Assembly (NCBI GenBank): GCA_013339765.2
Contig: CM023454.1
Span: 133,937,399-134,001,398, forward strand
DNA length: 64,000 nucleotides
Origin: Haemaphysalis longicornis
Taxonomy: Eukaryota > Arthropoda > Arachnida > Ixodida > Ixodidae
Direction: 5' to 3'
The notes under the pieces were generated by a model. That model saw only the letters and a list, made by a program, of their open reading frames with translations, was not told where the DNA came from and made no database searches. Below, one piece after another: positions 30,831 through 43,070 of the stretch (positions are counted from its first letter, which is position 1; the number at the start of each line of letters is the position of its first letter). A program made the translations under genes and the position numbers.

Positions 30831-33800
30831 CTAGGTTATTTATGGTCTGTAATGACCGCAAAACATTTGCCGTAGAAAGTTAGATGGAACTTGCTTACGG
30901 CCCATGCGTGTGCGAGGCATTCACTGTCCCTTATAGAATAGTTAAGAATATTTAGGGACAAGAGCCGGATCACGCAGGCTGTCACCCCGTCGGAACTAGT
31001 TTGTTTCTGAACCAATACCGCCCCTATGTTGTGGCCGCTCGCGTCCGTGCAAATTTGTGTAGGAGCCAACGGATCGAAGTGCGCCAGAACTGGGCAACCA
31101 GTCAGGAGGTAAACGGGAGCTTCAAATGCCGCGCATTTCATGGAGCCGCAGGATAACGAGGTAAAGACCATAAGGAGATCTGTAAATGGCCGTGCGATAT
31201 CAGCAAACTCTTCATAAGACGGCTCAAGTAAGAGCATTTTCCTACAAAACTGCGAACGTAATTTGCAGAACTTGGAACTAAGAACTCTTAAACGGCGCGT
31301 ACGCTATCAGAACAAGGTCGGATACCAGCAACATCTACTACCTAGCCGAGGATTCTCAGTTGCTTCCCGGCAAAATGACATTTTGAGGAATTGAGCTGGA
31401 GCACGGCACTACGGAATACCTTTTTGAAGTCTTCGCAGGGCGACGAATATGAACCTTGAGAGCTATAGGTCAAACCATAACCCCTTCCGCAAGCGCCTGG
31501 CATGAAGCAGCCGCCCGGCGGTGGGGAGAGATATTCGGCAAGGGTGAGATAGGCATAGATGAAACGGAGACGTGCGCAGGACTCGTGTAGCCAGCTGGTG
31601 GAGGAAAGTGGGAAGGCCACCGCCATGCCTATAATCGCGCGCCACGACGGAAGTCGAGGTGGCCACGTTTGGCGGAGAGCCCTCCTTCGGCAAGCGCCCG
31701 GCACGGAGCAGTGGCCTCCAGGCGGGGAGAGTAGGCGGCAGGGAGAGATAGGCGAGGAGGGATCGAAGATGTGCGCTATACCCGCACTACCATCACTTGG
31801 CGGAGGAATGCGAGCTGGCTGCCACCGCAGTGATGAAGAATAAATAGTTCATTCATTGCATACATCTGTGTATATAATTTCTAAACAACACCTCGACCAC
31901 ACCCCGCCACCGGGCCTGCACAGTGCACTGAAGCTTTCGCTGTCAACTAGGGTTAACCAAAACTTCATGTTTCGTGATGTCACAAAACAAAGCAATGTTT
32001 TGTGATGTCACCAGGGGTGCTCTAACGATCCTGGAAATCGTTCGTAGCATTCATGCAGGCGTCAATAGGCACGACAGATATTTGGTGCTCAACCTGGGCA
32101 AAAATTGCGGCCAGCGACATCTCCTCCGGGAGAACTTGGGTGAAAGCACCGCAGTTTAGGAAAGGCCGATTTATTCGGCAGTTGGTGATCGGAACAACAG
32201 TGTAAGCAAGAGCCACGGAGTGTCGGATGAGGACTCAGAAACAGGTAAAACGATGCAGTCACCGTCTGCAACAGTTGGCCTTGGTGACGATGGGACGTAG
32301 CTTATTGCTTTAGTAAGCAAGCAAACGTGTTCTGTGCAGCGGAGACAATTGGGGAGCTTGGAGTCGGCAACGGGACCGGTCGGCAGGCCACAACGAAGAA
32401 TACCGTTGGTGGAGTCAATGAGTCAAGACTGGAAGTGATGTTGTTTGGCCATCCTTCCAAGACAGTGAACAGGACAGGAATTTCGTTCTCACCAACACCA
32501 ACCCGAGCGTTTCACAGTATTTGAACAGTGGGCGTAAGGCCGTCGGCGACTCGGACGACAGGAGATGGCGCAGGCGTCAGAACCATACCGAAATGCAGGC
32601 AAAGCTTGCAGCTCATGACCGAGATATTCGCACCGGCATTAAATAGAGCGCTCACGCCAAGACCGTCAATATCAACGTCAAGAAAATTGCGTCTCGTAGT
32701 CGTAGTAAAATGAAAATTTTCTTGCCGGGTCGGACGTTTAGCATCCCCACCGGAAGCTGCATCGGCTAAATTTCCGGGGAGGTGCCTGAGAAAGAAGTCA
32801 GCTGCAAAGCGCGGCGATACGTCAGCGAACAAGATTGGCGACGTTATTTGGTTGGGTAGCCGCCATAGCGGTTGCTACGGGAGCTGTCGGGAACACAACA
32901 GTGTTGTGTACCAGGGGGGAAGTGATTAGGCCTATAGCCAGAGTAGGTGGTGCCGAAAACCTGGAGTTGGGCGGGGACGTCCACCGTTGTCGGCAATAAC
33001 GGAAGACGTGAGCAACGCGAGAGCACTCGAAGCAGATAGGCCGGTCGTCAGAAGTTATCAATTTCGCAAATGTTTCCCGGCTGCAGTAACGAGGTGGTGC
33101 TTCATAGCGTCGTTGGAAGCCATTCCTGGCAAATGAAGGGGGAATGTTCTGGCTGAAGCTCTGCAGCCATCCTGCACCCAGAGTGGACGCAAATGCTGGC
33201 GACTTAATCAGGGACCATGGCGTGTATGAGCATTATAGTCGGTTGTGTGTTGTCGTGCCCATGGTGGTGCACAGGAGCCACGGCATGTCCTCGATTTCTA
33301 GGGGCATGATAGTGGTCAAAAAGTCAGAATAAGGCATTGGACCTGGTGCCAGAGGGCAGACTGAAGGCACTAGAGCAGACGGAAGGAACCGTCTCCTACA
33401 TCTTGAAGTGCATTCACAACCTTGTCGGACTCTATCCACCATCTTGGGATCCACTTTTGCGCAAGGCCAAGTCGTTCGGACTATAAGTTACACAAAACTC
33501 GGTGCAGGACTGAGTGCGAAAAGCTTTCTGTGCAGCTAGCTGACGGTCAAGATACTCACTAAACAAATCGGGGAACTCCAGATTGAAGATGGCCCATCTT
33601 GTTAGCCTGTTCCAGATTGCTGTCTCAGCTTGTTAGGAACCAAGGCCGTGCCGTCCCTTTCAGATGGTACAAAACATTTGCAAGCATTATTGTTTCATCC
33701 CGCCGGTATTGAACATTGACGCGATCGTAACAGCTAAATCATGCATCAAAGTCGACGTTGTCCTTGCCAGAAAATCAGCGGAATTACGAGAGTAAGAAGC

Positions 33801-34025
33801 GACGACTAGCGGCGGAGTAGATCCAGGCTCACCGGTTGGCGTAATCATGCACTTGTGAATATGACGCCCGCTCAGAAGCTCCGCATTGTCTCAAACTAGC
33901 CTGGCGAGAGCTACTTTATCTTTCTTGAGCTTCTCCCAGCTTCTTATCTTCTCCCATCGCGTCACCTGCTCCAGGCGCGACCAGCCCACGGGTTGTCGGG
34001 ATCAGCGGTGGTTGGGATCAGCCAT
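30831..34025 (-). pseudogene. gypsy-2: Ty3/gypsy gag-pol remnant
   Basis: Minus-strand LTR retrotransposon remnant. A possible gag start is the ATG at 34025. A capsid-like region (33620-33560) contains WAIFNLEFPDLF. A zinc knuckle CFECSRVAHVFRYC lies near 33030-32990. A protease block (LDVDIDGLGVSALFNAGA, about 32690-32640) has Asn where the catalytic Asp of DTGA is expected. A linker with FLNCGAFTQVLPEEM follows (32180-32130). Then come the end of RT (LNSSKCHF near 31390) and RNase H (CTDASGHNIGAVLVQKQ near 31050 to an AVITDHK block at 30836). The RT core with its catalytic motif is missing, and 31450-31960 is foreign sequence. No LTR could be delimited. Confidence 0.75.
31450..31960. repeat. 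repeat-bearing insertion inside gypsy-2
   Basis: Foreign GC-rich segment in the RT region of gypsy-2. It contains two imperfect units about 191 bp apart, starting CCTTCCGCAAGCGCC (31493) and CCTTCGGCAAGCGCC (31684). Both continue with a GGCGGGGAGAG or GGTGGGGAGAG word and an AGATAGGC word. Downstream is AATAAATAGTTCATTCATT. It may be an LTR or a non-autonomous element; its ends are not sharp. Confidence 0.45.
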
Positions 34026-35104
34026 ACTCACACAAGGTGGCTCATACACATAAGGTGGTGACGACCAGGATAAGTTGGTAACGACCTTTAGTAGTTAAGC
34101 GGCATGCAACCAAGCTGTCCAAGTTACTTTTATGGTTTCCCGGAGATGCAGAAAAAAAGAAACTTGCGGAAAAAACCACGCCAGGCGCATTGTATATTGT
34201 TCCGTATCTTTCGTGCACGCATGGCTACTCGATTGCGGTTAGTCCTATATTGTAAAATCCTGCCGTAGTGTGAAACGTCTGGCCCGTGAGCTTGAGTCCA
34301 CACTTACAAATTCTAAAAGTGGGCTCGTCTCTGCTCACAGTTCGCGGTGTGGGTGTGGGCCGGCTTTTTTTTTTTCAAGTTGCTAAGCCTCAGCAGCGTT
34401 TCGGTGGCACTCAAAACTTTGTAGGCGTGGTATAGAAAAAGCGCGCAAATTCAATTCACGAATGTGGTTGGTAAGCAAAGCTGCAAACGACACACGCAAC
34501 AATTGCCCATGCATAATAATTTAAATTCCCACACGGGTCTCTACAAAGGTGAAGCCAAAGATAAGTGAAATCTATTTGCACACATTTTATTACGGCACAA
34601 CGTCATCCACGACGGATTTATGATCAGTGTGGTACACACTGATATTTTCATGTCTCACTGTAAAAACATTCTTTCCTAATAGTACATAAATGCATAATAT
34701 AAATGGTGGTTGGCTGAGTTGTACTGGTGACCGAGATGACAGCAAGCTTTCTTATTACGAGTTCGATGAAGCAGTTGTTTGCATTTTTGAGGAACCCATA
34801 ATAAACACCCAACAATAATCATGGTGTGGTGGGATCAATTGCCAGTAAGGAGAAATGCGCTCGCTTGAAGCACTTTAGGTCACATTTGGATGTCTTCAGT
34901 GAGACGTAAATGGTGAAAATTAAGGTTTCATTGCTTGTAGTAACAGAAGACAGACCACTGCCATCGACTTGCATTATCGCGTTATCCGCAGGCGCCGTTA
35001 TTATACATTAATTGGTTTGCACTTTACCCTAGACCATTGAATGAATGCTGGTGGTAGACTGGCCGCTTTGCTCGTCGAACAAATCATCTGTCGGCCCGTC
35101 TTCT
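34026..35104. other. unassigned; probable 5' region of gypsy-2
   Basis: Upstream of the gypsy-2 gag start, so a 5' LTR and primer site would be expected here. I could not find a convincing LTR border or a primer-binding site. Confidence 0.3.
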
Positions 35105-35451
35105 CGTGCGGGCGTAGCCTAGTCAGTAAGATGACGGGTTCTCGCTCCGTTTCTCTATTCGGGTCTAGGTTAGATTTCTGGTGGTGCCAGTGATATTTTT
35201 CATTTAGGCGGGATGAAAGTTTCTAGCGCCGCATGCCACGGGAAAACCGTTGGCTCGTAGCGGTTTAAAAAAGAGTTCACATCGACTTTCTGTCACACGT
35301 CAGTATGTTTGCATCAGCGAGTTTTGCCTCTTATGGCTTGTTGTGAGTGACCCCCTTCCCTCCGCTGGTTTATTTCCCCTCCACTTCTTCCCATTCCCCC
35401 GTGCGATGCGTTCGACCTCAACATTCTAAATAAATTCATTCATTCATTCAT
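35105..35451 (+). mobile_element. tRNA-derived SINE with ATTC-repeat tail
   Basis: The head resembles a tRNA, with an A box TAGCCTAGTCAG (35115-35126) and a degenerate B box GGTTAGATTTC (35168-35178). A body of unrelated sequence follows, then a short tail of CATT/ATTC repeats at about 35428-35450, preceded by AATAAATT. Length is about 345 bp. The head looks like a decayed tRNA rather than the SINE at 60536. Target duplications are not clear. SINEs have no coding capacity and depend on a LINE. Confidence 0.6.
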
Positions 35452-37640
35452 GGCGTTAACATAAGCAGTGCATATGGATGGTATTCCTGCGGGCGATCTT
35501 TCCGCACCGCACTTGTGATGCACCGGCATTTATATGCTAAGAACTGTTTCACATCATAAAGTAGGTTGTAAGCGCTCGTTGTGTCTACTTGTATTTTTTT
35601 GTCAGCTTCTTTCGCGCTCTTTTTGTTGGTTTTTGCAAATATGAATCAACTCGCCCTATAAAGAGTTTCATTGAAGAATGAGAACTGTCTGGGCTACCCA
35701 GCTAAATGTCTTCGAACTTCCAGAATACTTGACCAGTTTATATACGTTCCTACCCTTTACGTGACACTCGCTTGTACAATACAATATTGTAATCAGCCTT
35801 TTTTTATATTTTCTTGTCCTCATTAGTTTGCGAAAGTCCCGTCACACTTTTCACCACCCACGTACCACACACTAATTAAAATTTCTCACAGCCAACTTGC
35901 TTTGTGATTGACGCCTGTGCCACCGGATTAGTACCTTGCCGTCTCAATACTTATAAACTTATACGACGTCGCAACGACGTGTTCATGCACATGTAGCGCC
36001 GAATGATGTCGCTCGTCATCAGAGTCCGACTTCAAAGACAATTCATTATTTTCCGAGTAGCAACGCACCTCCCATCAGAGTTCCAAATGCTTTAAATGCA
36101 TGTGGTCTAAGACCCCTATTCACGATGTCCCCGCAACTGAGATAGAAAATACGAGACATTTAAAAGTGTGCCCCGATGTGTGCTAGTGCTTGGCGGAGCG
36201 TCGCCATTAAACCCGCTTTTTTGAGGCAACATTAAGTACGGTCTTACCCTCGCATGTTTTGAAGTAATAATGACTGTACCTCAAAGAAAAAAAAATTAGA
36301 GCCGTAAGTCCCAATTGAAAAATTATTTTTGTAAAAGAAGACCAAACGGTTTATTTGGATTGGCGCACTTCGTATGTTGCGTGCTGTTCTGCGGTAGGGA
36401 GAGGCCGATGAAAGTTCTCAGCATTGTCCTGACCTTCTGGTGCCGTCATTTTTCAATAGTGGGTACCACAAGCTACACAGGATTCTATTCTGTCGTATAT
36501 GCAATCGATGTAATTCAGGTGCAACCTATGTGCCAGACCAATACTTCCTGTGTGTTCACTATTGTATTTGTGGGAAAAGTTACAGTGTTACCTTATAACT
36601 GTACTTTGATTTGCGGGAGTCTCTTTGTGCTGTGTTTACGCATTTATATCCACATCACCTTTAAACGTAGAATAGAAAGTATTTTCGTTAAATGCTCTAT
36701 AACCTAAAAGATTTGTTACAACCTTATAAAAGGCATGTTCCTCTAAAAGCATTTATGTATGCAAGGCGGTGTAGATCCAAATGGTCTAACTCTTTCGTAA
36801 CAGAGTTCTCAGCAATCTGTCCTTTTGATGCAGCAGAAATACCGCTATGTGTTGATACCTCTTTCGTAACACCCACTGAAAAACAAATACCCACACATTG
36901 GTACATATCAGGGTGAGAAATATAAACAACTTTGGTTCAAACATAATTGTTTTAAATTACTCCAACTGTTTCGAAAATGGAATGGTCCTTATAAGGATTG
37001 GTATTACGCTGATTTAACATCTGTAATATTGTAGCTAGGTACAAACTCAAGAAGAGAATGTTAGCCGTAAAATGACTAACACACGTACTAAAAAGGCGAA
37101 CTTGTGCCTGACAAAAACATTGGCCCCGCATCTTCTCCTTTCGTTGAAAATGTCGACAAAAGGCGATAGTATTTGGGAAGTAAATGACTCCCTTCCTTCT
37201 CCCGCTCCCCACCGGTGCTGTTGCTCCCCTCTCATACTCCTCCCAAAGTATTTACGCTAGAGGTTCGCTCAAGACAACTTATATTTACCGTGTGTGTTCC
37301 ACTGCTCCACGACCGGTGCCTAAATGCAGCGCTGCCGTACGGCGAACATGCCCGTAAATAACGGCGCCCTACTTCAACGTTTATAAAACCACGTTTACTC
37401 TATTTACGTGCGTTCCAAACTGAATGGGAAAACTATCTTGAGGAACCTTTCGTTAATGTTGCCATTTGACTTCTACAATAGCAGCCAGAAGCTACAGTGG
37501 CGCCGGCGACGACAGGCTAGAAGAGTATTTGTTCTTGCTATGTATGTAGTATTTTGTACCCTAAAACCCAAGCCTTCACGCATGTATTATAAAGAAATAC
37601 TGAAAATATTACTCATGTATTGATATTCTACCTCATATCC
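35452..37640. other. no recognisable feature
   Basis: About 2.2 kb of AT-rich DNA. A 130-codon plus frame at 36315-36707 has hydrophobic, cysteine-rich content but no domain, no good context and AT-rich codons; I do not call it a gene. Confidence 0.35.
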
Positions 37641-37874
37641 TTAATGTTTTTTCATGTTCAACAATATTTAAAGGTATGGACCTTGTCTCCGAACGCTTAG
37701 ATTTGGCTGGAGGTGTATAAACCCATTCAGCAGCTGTCGCTTTTTTCTTAATCACGTTGTGTGAGTGGTTGGGCGCTGTGCTCCACAAGCACATTGGTTT
37801 GTTTGGCGCTGCGCGCATTCTTTTATTCTCGTTTTATTAGGGGTTGGGCGTGGGTAATAGGTCATGCCGTCACA
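37641..37874 (-). repeat. start of the gypsy-3 3' LTR
   Basis: On the minus strand TGTGACGGCATGACC begins at 37874, directly after a purine-rich tract (GGGAGGGGGCC, 37875-37890). This is the standard arrangement for a 3' LTR. The distal border is not visible; 37641 is arbitrary. Confidence 0.45.
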
Positions 37875-40800
37875 TAAGGCCCCCTCCCGAAGGCGCGTCG
37901 TCCCGACGCGCAAGGTGGATGGAGTCTTTGTGCCAGGTACCTTGAGCGTAATTACCGAATGTTACCTTGTATATTAAATCTTCATAAGAAATACCTCAAC
38001 TGCTTCTGGTCGTGGCTGGCGACGTGGCGGGAAAATATTTGTGGAGGGTACGACCTTGTACGTAACGTCGCTTTGTCGTGTGAACACTATGTAGGGTACG
38101 AAGTATCTTCTCAACAACTCTTCCGAGAGCCCCGGCGTCTAAGGGGTGTCCATACAAAACTTTCATAACCTTGCTTGAATTCCGCGTGCCTGCGGTGCAG
38201 ATTTTAGTGGCTTGCGTCTCGGTGGTATTTGTTCCTGATGGGGACACGGGGTAGCTGTTGTGCCTCTTCAGCCGCTGCGGGATGTCTTGGGCACAACAGT
38301 CGTCATTTTCAACGTGGGGCAGCATCGCGTCTAGCATTTTGGCTACGTCATGACAGTAGAGGACAAAAAAATGGAGTCATTCGCCTGGTTTTCTGTGGTG
38401 CTGTAGTGTATGGGGGCGTTAAATACACCAAAATGGTGTCCCACGTCGTCTTGTGCTCTACGTCTAAATCCATGCATAGCATGTCCGCAAATGTTTCTTT
38501 CATCCAAACGGTCAGTCCTTTCGTTTGCGGATGGTGCGCAGTATTTTCCTGGAAGAATTGCTGCTGAGTGTAAGAACTGTATGGGAAAGTTGGGCCATGA
38601 ATGCCGTTCCCCTATCAATGATGAAGATGGGTGGGGCACCATGTGAAAGTACTACCTTTTCAAGGAGGAAGTGGGCCACCTTTACAGCTCTCCCTCGAGG
38701 TAGAGCTCGGCTCTGGTCAAAGCGGGTTAGGTGTTCGATGGTGAAGATTCCCCTCGGTTTCCTGACGGCGAAGTGTGAAACGGACCCAAAAGTTCCTTTC
38801 CAACCTGCTCGAAAGGTGCGGCCGGAATCTGAAGGGTTGCTCCAAGCCGTAGGGGGGGGGGGGAGGACGAGAGAGTGGCGGCAAGGGAGCATTTTTCAGT
38901 GCTTGCCGTCCCCCACGTTCCTGCGCAGTGCTTAACAGTCGCTCAAAGCTTTGGCCAGTAACACGTTAACTTGACTCGGGCCAGTGTTCGTGTACAGCCG
39001 AAGTGACCAGCAGATGGCTCATCATGGTAGGAAAGTATTACGTCGTCGCGGTGACTTTTGGGCCTTACCGACCGGTATTCCTTGAGTTCCTCTTAGAGAA
39101 ACCGCTAACGCGTAGGGAAAACGACGGCAAGCTTCTTAAAAATTATTTCGCTACGACTGATGGGTGTCATTTCAGGTAGTCTATTATTAGGGGCAGTTCC
39201 GGGTCTTGCCAATTCTCGGACATTGTAACCATGTCCACGGCCTGAAAAACAAGTAATTTTTTTCGTGCTTAGTGTCCACTGCTTTCTCTGGTGCCCGGGA
39301 ATGACCGTCAGCATCCGAATGTAGTCGACCGCACTTATATACAAGAGTCATGTCATCCTCTTGGAGCCGTAAGCTCCAGCGTGCCAGTCGCCTCGATCAG
39401 TTCCTGAGGCTTGGCAACCGGCACAGCATGTGGTGGTCACTTATGGCCAGAAATAGCCGGTTATAAACGCAAGGTCGGAATTTTATTACAGCCCACACAA
39501 CAGAATGACATTCTTTTCGGTGGCGGAGTAGATAGACTCTGTGCGGGAAAGTGCCCTGCTCGCGATATCAATAATTCTTTCCGCGCCATCTTGCGCTTGC
39601 ACGACAATCCGTCCGAGTCCGACGTTGCTTGAGTCTGTGTGGGCCATCGTGTAGCCATTTTCATTAAAATGCGCCAGCACAGGTGGCGATTCTAGGCGTT
39701 GCTTGTGCTCATCGAAAGCAGCTTGCTGTTCTTCAGCACAAGTGAGGCTCGAGTCATTTCCTGTAAGTTCGTTCCGTGGGGAAGCAGTGGGCGAGAATGC
39801 CGGTATAAAACGTGGATAGTATGAATACAGCCCCAAGCAGCGACCCACAGACTTCTTATTTGCACGCACAGGGATGTCGGCGACGGCTGCACTTCAGTAG
39901 GGACCGAGTCAAACCCTTGATGGCTAACAACATCACCCAGAAATTGAGCTTCTCGTAGCCAAAATACCATCTCTCAGGCTTCAGGGACAGTCAGTGAAAC
40001 AAATGGTCCGAAGGAAAGATGTCAGTAATTTCAAAAGTTCGTCATATGTTTCGGAAACCACAACAATGTCTTCGAGGAAGACTAAAAACGTTTGCCTTTT
40101 CAGGCACCTCAAAACAGAAGCCATCATGTTCTGAAACGTTGCCGCAGTGGAGCATCATCCAAAAGGAATACGTTTAGACTGATAAAGTCCGTACGGTGGC
40201 ATAGAACAGTTTTTTTACGGTCACACTCATCGAATTCTATCTGCCAAAAAACTCTTCTGAGGTCCCGCGACAAAAAGTATCGCGCATTGCGCTGTCTGTC
40301 TAGAGATTGCTCAATTCGCGGGAACCTTAACACATCCTTTTTTGTGACTTGATTTAGCTATCGGTACTCAAAGAAAAAGCGTGGATTGCCATCGTTCTTG
40401 CTAACTAGGAGCACAAGTGACGACGACGGGTTTTGAGATGGCTGAGTAACATTGTTCTCGAGTATTTTTCGCTCTGTTGATGTATAACATAACGTTCTTT
40501 TGTGGAGACATGGTTAGGATTTTGTTGAATGGGCCTTTGGTGGTCATCGGTAAAGAAGCGGTGCTTTGTTTGCACTTTCTACCGAACCCTCGTCGTCTAA
40601 AAAATGCAATCATTCATTTCGAGCAATAACTGCAGAAGCCCATGCTGTTTTATTGGGTGGTAGGCCTGGACAAATGTCGAGGGTTCGGGGCGGGCACTTA
40701 GTGTCTGATGTTTTTTTGCACAATGCGAGACATTCTGCGTAGTCAGCGATATTCTGAAAGCTTGCCACGGCGGTACTTTCGGGGTTTGCTGAAGCTCATG

Positions 40801-41167
40801 TCCTAATCTTGAAAGTAAAATTGAGGTGCTACTATCATTTAGGTGCAGTCTACCCCGAGCAATGTTGACGCCAAGGTTTAAGAAAACATTGCTGCTGACG
40901 CCAAGGTTTAAGAAAACATTGCTCTTCAGTTGCGCTAGATCATCCCCACAGCAAGAACATTCACACTTGACAGATGGAAGGACACATGATCGCCGTGGCA
41001 AGGTAACACCTTTGATAACGCGCAACGCCGAACATGGCTTTTCTTTGCATTCTGAATGTACACAGCTAGTCGATAGTCGGGGTTTTCTTTACCGAGGTGA
41101 TAACCCAGCGCCCAATCGTCATCACCCACGTCAAAAAGTGTTTGATCTTCCGTCGCTAGTAATGAAT
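37870..41167 (-). pseudogene. gypsy-3: pol remnant (RT, RNase H, integrase)
   Basis: Minus-strand Ty3/gypsy pol, 3' part. Reading down: a linker (41167-40600), RT start (NDGNPRFFFEY near 40385; VTKKDVLRFPRIEQ near 40330; a WQIEFDE block near 40240), then a strongly damaged RT palm. The connection and RNase H follow (CLGLYSYYPRFIPAF near 39840; AHTDSSNVGLGRIVVQ near 39640). The integrase has LSHGAPPIFIIDRGTAF near 38610, the ATG-rich MLDAMLPHVENDD block at 38337 and a C-terminus LARRDDAPSGGGLM at 37915-37873. The stop TGA (37872-37870) falls inside the first bases of the LTR. Many frameshifts. It shares the MLDAMLPHVE block with gypsy-4 and is a related lineage. Confidence 0.75.
40866..40925. 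repeat. 30-bp tandem duplication
   Basis: TGACGCCAAGGTTTAAGAAA and the following ten bases occur twice in a row. The unit length keeps the reading frame and duplicates a ten-residue piece containing SNVFLNLGV in the gypsy-3 linker. Confidence 0.8.
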
Positions 41168-42212
41168 AACAGTGCAATTGAAGCCTTTCGCCATTTTAAA
41201 ACTCTTGGAATCATTTTCGCAGAAAGTATGTCGTGGGACGACCACGTTACCTACCTTACGCAAAATCTTTCGCGTGTGGCTGGATACTTGCGTCGCTATT
41301 GTTCATCTTTTCCCGTTTCAGTGAATACTCTTCTCTACAATTCTCTGTTTTGTTCAATCATGAATTATGGCGCCCTGGTTTGGGCAACGACAACAGCTGA
41401 AAACATTGATAAACTATCGCGTTTACAGAAACGTGTAATCCGCATAATAGCCTAGGCAGATTACTATTCTCACACAGCAGAACTGTTTAGAAAATTTAAC
41501 ATTATCCGTGTGCACTCTTTATACACCTATAGACTGACCCGTTCTTACAAGTCTGAAATAGTTAAGCACGACAATTCACTAGCTGAATTAGCCGGGCTTA
41601 CGGCGCACAATCCTGCGTATTGTACAGGAAATCCCGAAAAATGGAAAGTTAATGTTTGCCGCACTAATTACGGAAAACAGATGTTAAAATTTCGCTTGCC
41701 GTCAACCCTGAACGAACTGTACCAAAAACATACTCCCGATGTGATAAATAAATCATTTAGAGATTTACGCAAGATATTTCTGTAAACCGAAAGAAAGTGC
41801 AGGTAGCAAAATCCTGAGTTCATTTTCTCTTTGGCGTCATCTGTATCGTTCCAGTGCTTCTTATCGCGGCGGCCATTTTGTGCTGGCGCATGCTGTGTTT
41901 TGGTGTAACGCGCATTGTCCTAGCGTTTTCTTTTATGCTTCTTTTAATCTTACGCATATCATGGACATCAGATTATTCTTGTTCTGTCATCTTGATATTG
42001 TGTAACTCTGTTATCGCAATTTTTGTGTGTACATTTGTGACCACAAACAGCTGCGTCTGCAAATTCAAATCCACTGTTGTTTGTGCTCGGCTTTTTACTA
42101 TATGCCTTGTAGGGGGCACGGACCCCTGTCAAGCCTTTTTTGGGCTTTTTGTTCGTGCCCCTAAGTATCCTATGATGCTTGAATAAAGTGATTTGATTTG
42201 ATTTGATTTGAA
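41168..42212 (+). mobile_element. LINE C: 5'-truncated CR1/Jockey-group LINE inside gypsy-3
   Basis: Plus-strand 3' part of a non-LTR retrotransposon. It starts within the region after the RT palm (FKTLGIIFAESMSWDDHV near 41197-41250) and continues with LLYNSLFCSIMNYGALVW. A stop near 41453 interrupts the frame, which resumes to about 41785 with LPSTLNELYQKH near 41700. A 400-bp 3' UTR follows and the copy ends in a TTTGA/TGATT repeat (about 42188-42210). Gypsy-3 sequence in the opposite orientation lies on both sides, so LINE C inserted into gypsy-3. RT catalytic motifs and endonuclease are absent through 5' truncation. Confidence 0.75.
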
Positions 42213-43070
42213 AATGTGACAGAAGGCTTGTGGAGGTCTTTTACTGCCTTGTGTTCCCGCAAAACATCCATGTTTCATTTGAGGGCTTTGCAACATCGCG
42301 GCGGAACGGCGAATGAGGCAGCAAAATTCGAATCTTCGATGCGAACTCTGGCAGTTCATTTTTAATAGGCTCCAGTAGATGTTGAACAGCTGAACGGACG
42401 TGGGGTACAGTCCGTGAGGTTTAACGTTTCGTAGGCCAGCTGCGAGACCTCCACTATAGAAAAGTACGCACCAGTGCCCACCAAAGCGGACACTTTGTCC
42501 CCGTCCACAATGAGAGGCCGTAGAGTACTGACGACGTCATGGGCGCTTTATTTGGTCGTCAGCGTCATGGGACCACACAATCCTACGGCATGGCCACTTT
42601 TCTCACCCGTAAACCTTGTCGCGTCGTTCGTCTGGGTTGTAGGAGTGGCTTTGCAGATGTCGCCCATAGCAACCTTGCCTCCTAAGGTGGCCGCTTCTAA
42701 ATTCGCCGTCGTACAAAACTTGGGGACCTTTTTCTGTGCACGTATTGGCGGCTTTAATGACAGTTGGGTGACTGTCTGGGCGACCTGATGAGAAGGAACG
42801 CGGCCGAAGCCTCGCAGTAGATCTCGTCGCAAGATATTCTTTTATTGCTGTTGGTCGATCACTCAAAGAGGGAGCAGGGAGCAGATGCCTCAAAATTGGA
42901 AGTCCAAGTTCCCGACGCGAGCAGCGACGCTAGTCGGGGTTTTCTTTAACGAGGTGATAACACAGCGCCCGATCGCCATCACTACGCCACATGTCCGTCT
43001 TGCCTACCTGAAAATGGATGCCGGGGTCGGGTCGAGACCTTGGTGCAGCATCTGGCTGTCGACGCTGTGC
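42213..43070 (-). pseudogene. gypsy-3: protease and gag end, upstream of LINE C
   Basis: Minus-strand continuation of gypsy-3. Near 42510-42450 lies a protease-like block, LIVDGDKVSALVGTGAYFSI, with Gly where the catalytic Asp of DTGA is expected. Upstream are diverged gag-like frames to about 43070 without a clear zinc knuckle. A stretch at 42930-42985 resembles 41073-41130 on the other side of LINE C. Confidence 0.55.

Noticed and set aside
36315..36707. 130-codon plus-strand frame, hydrophobic and cysteine-rich
   Set aside because: AT-rich, no domain, no splice or start context, surrounded by noncoding DNA; length is compatible with chance.
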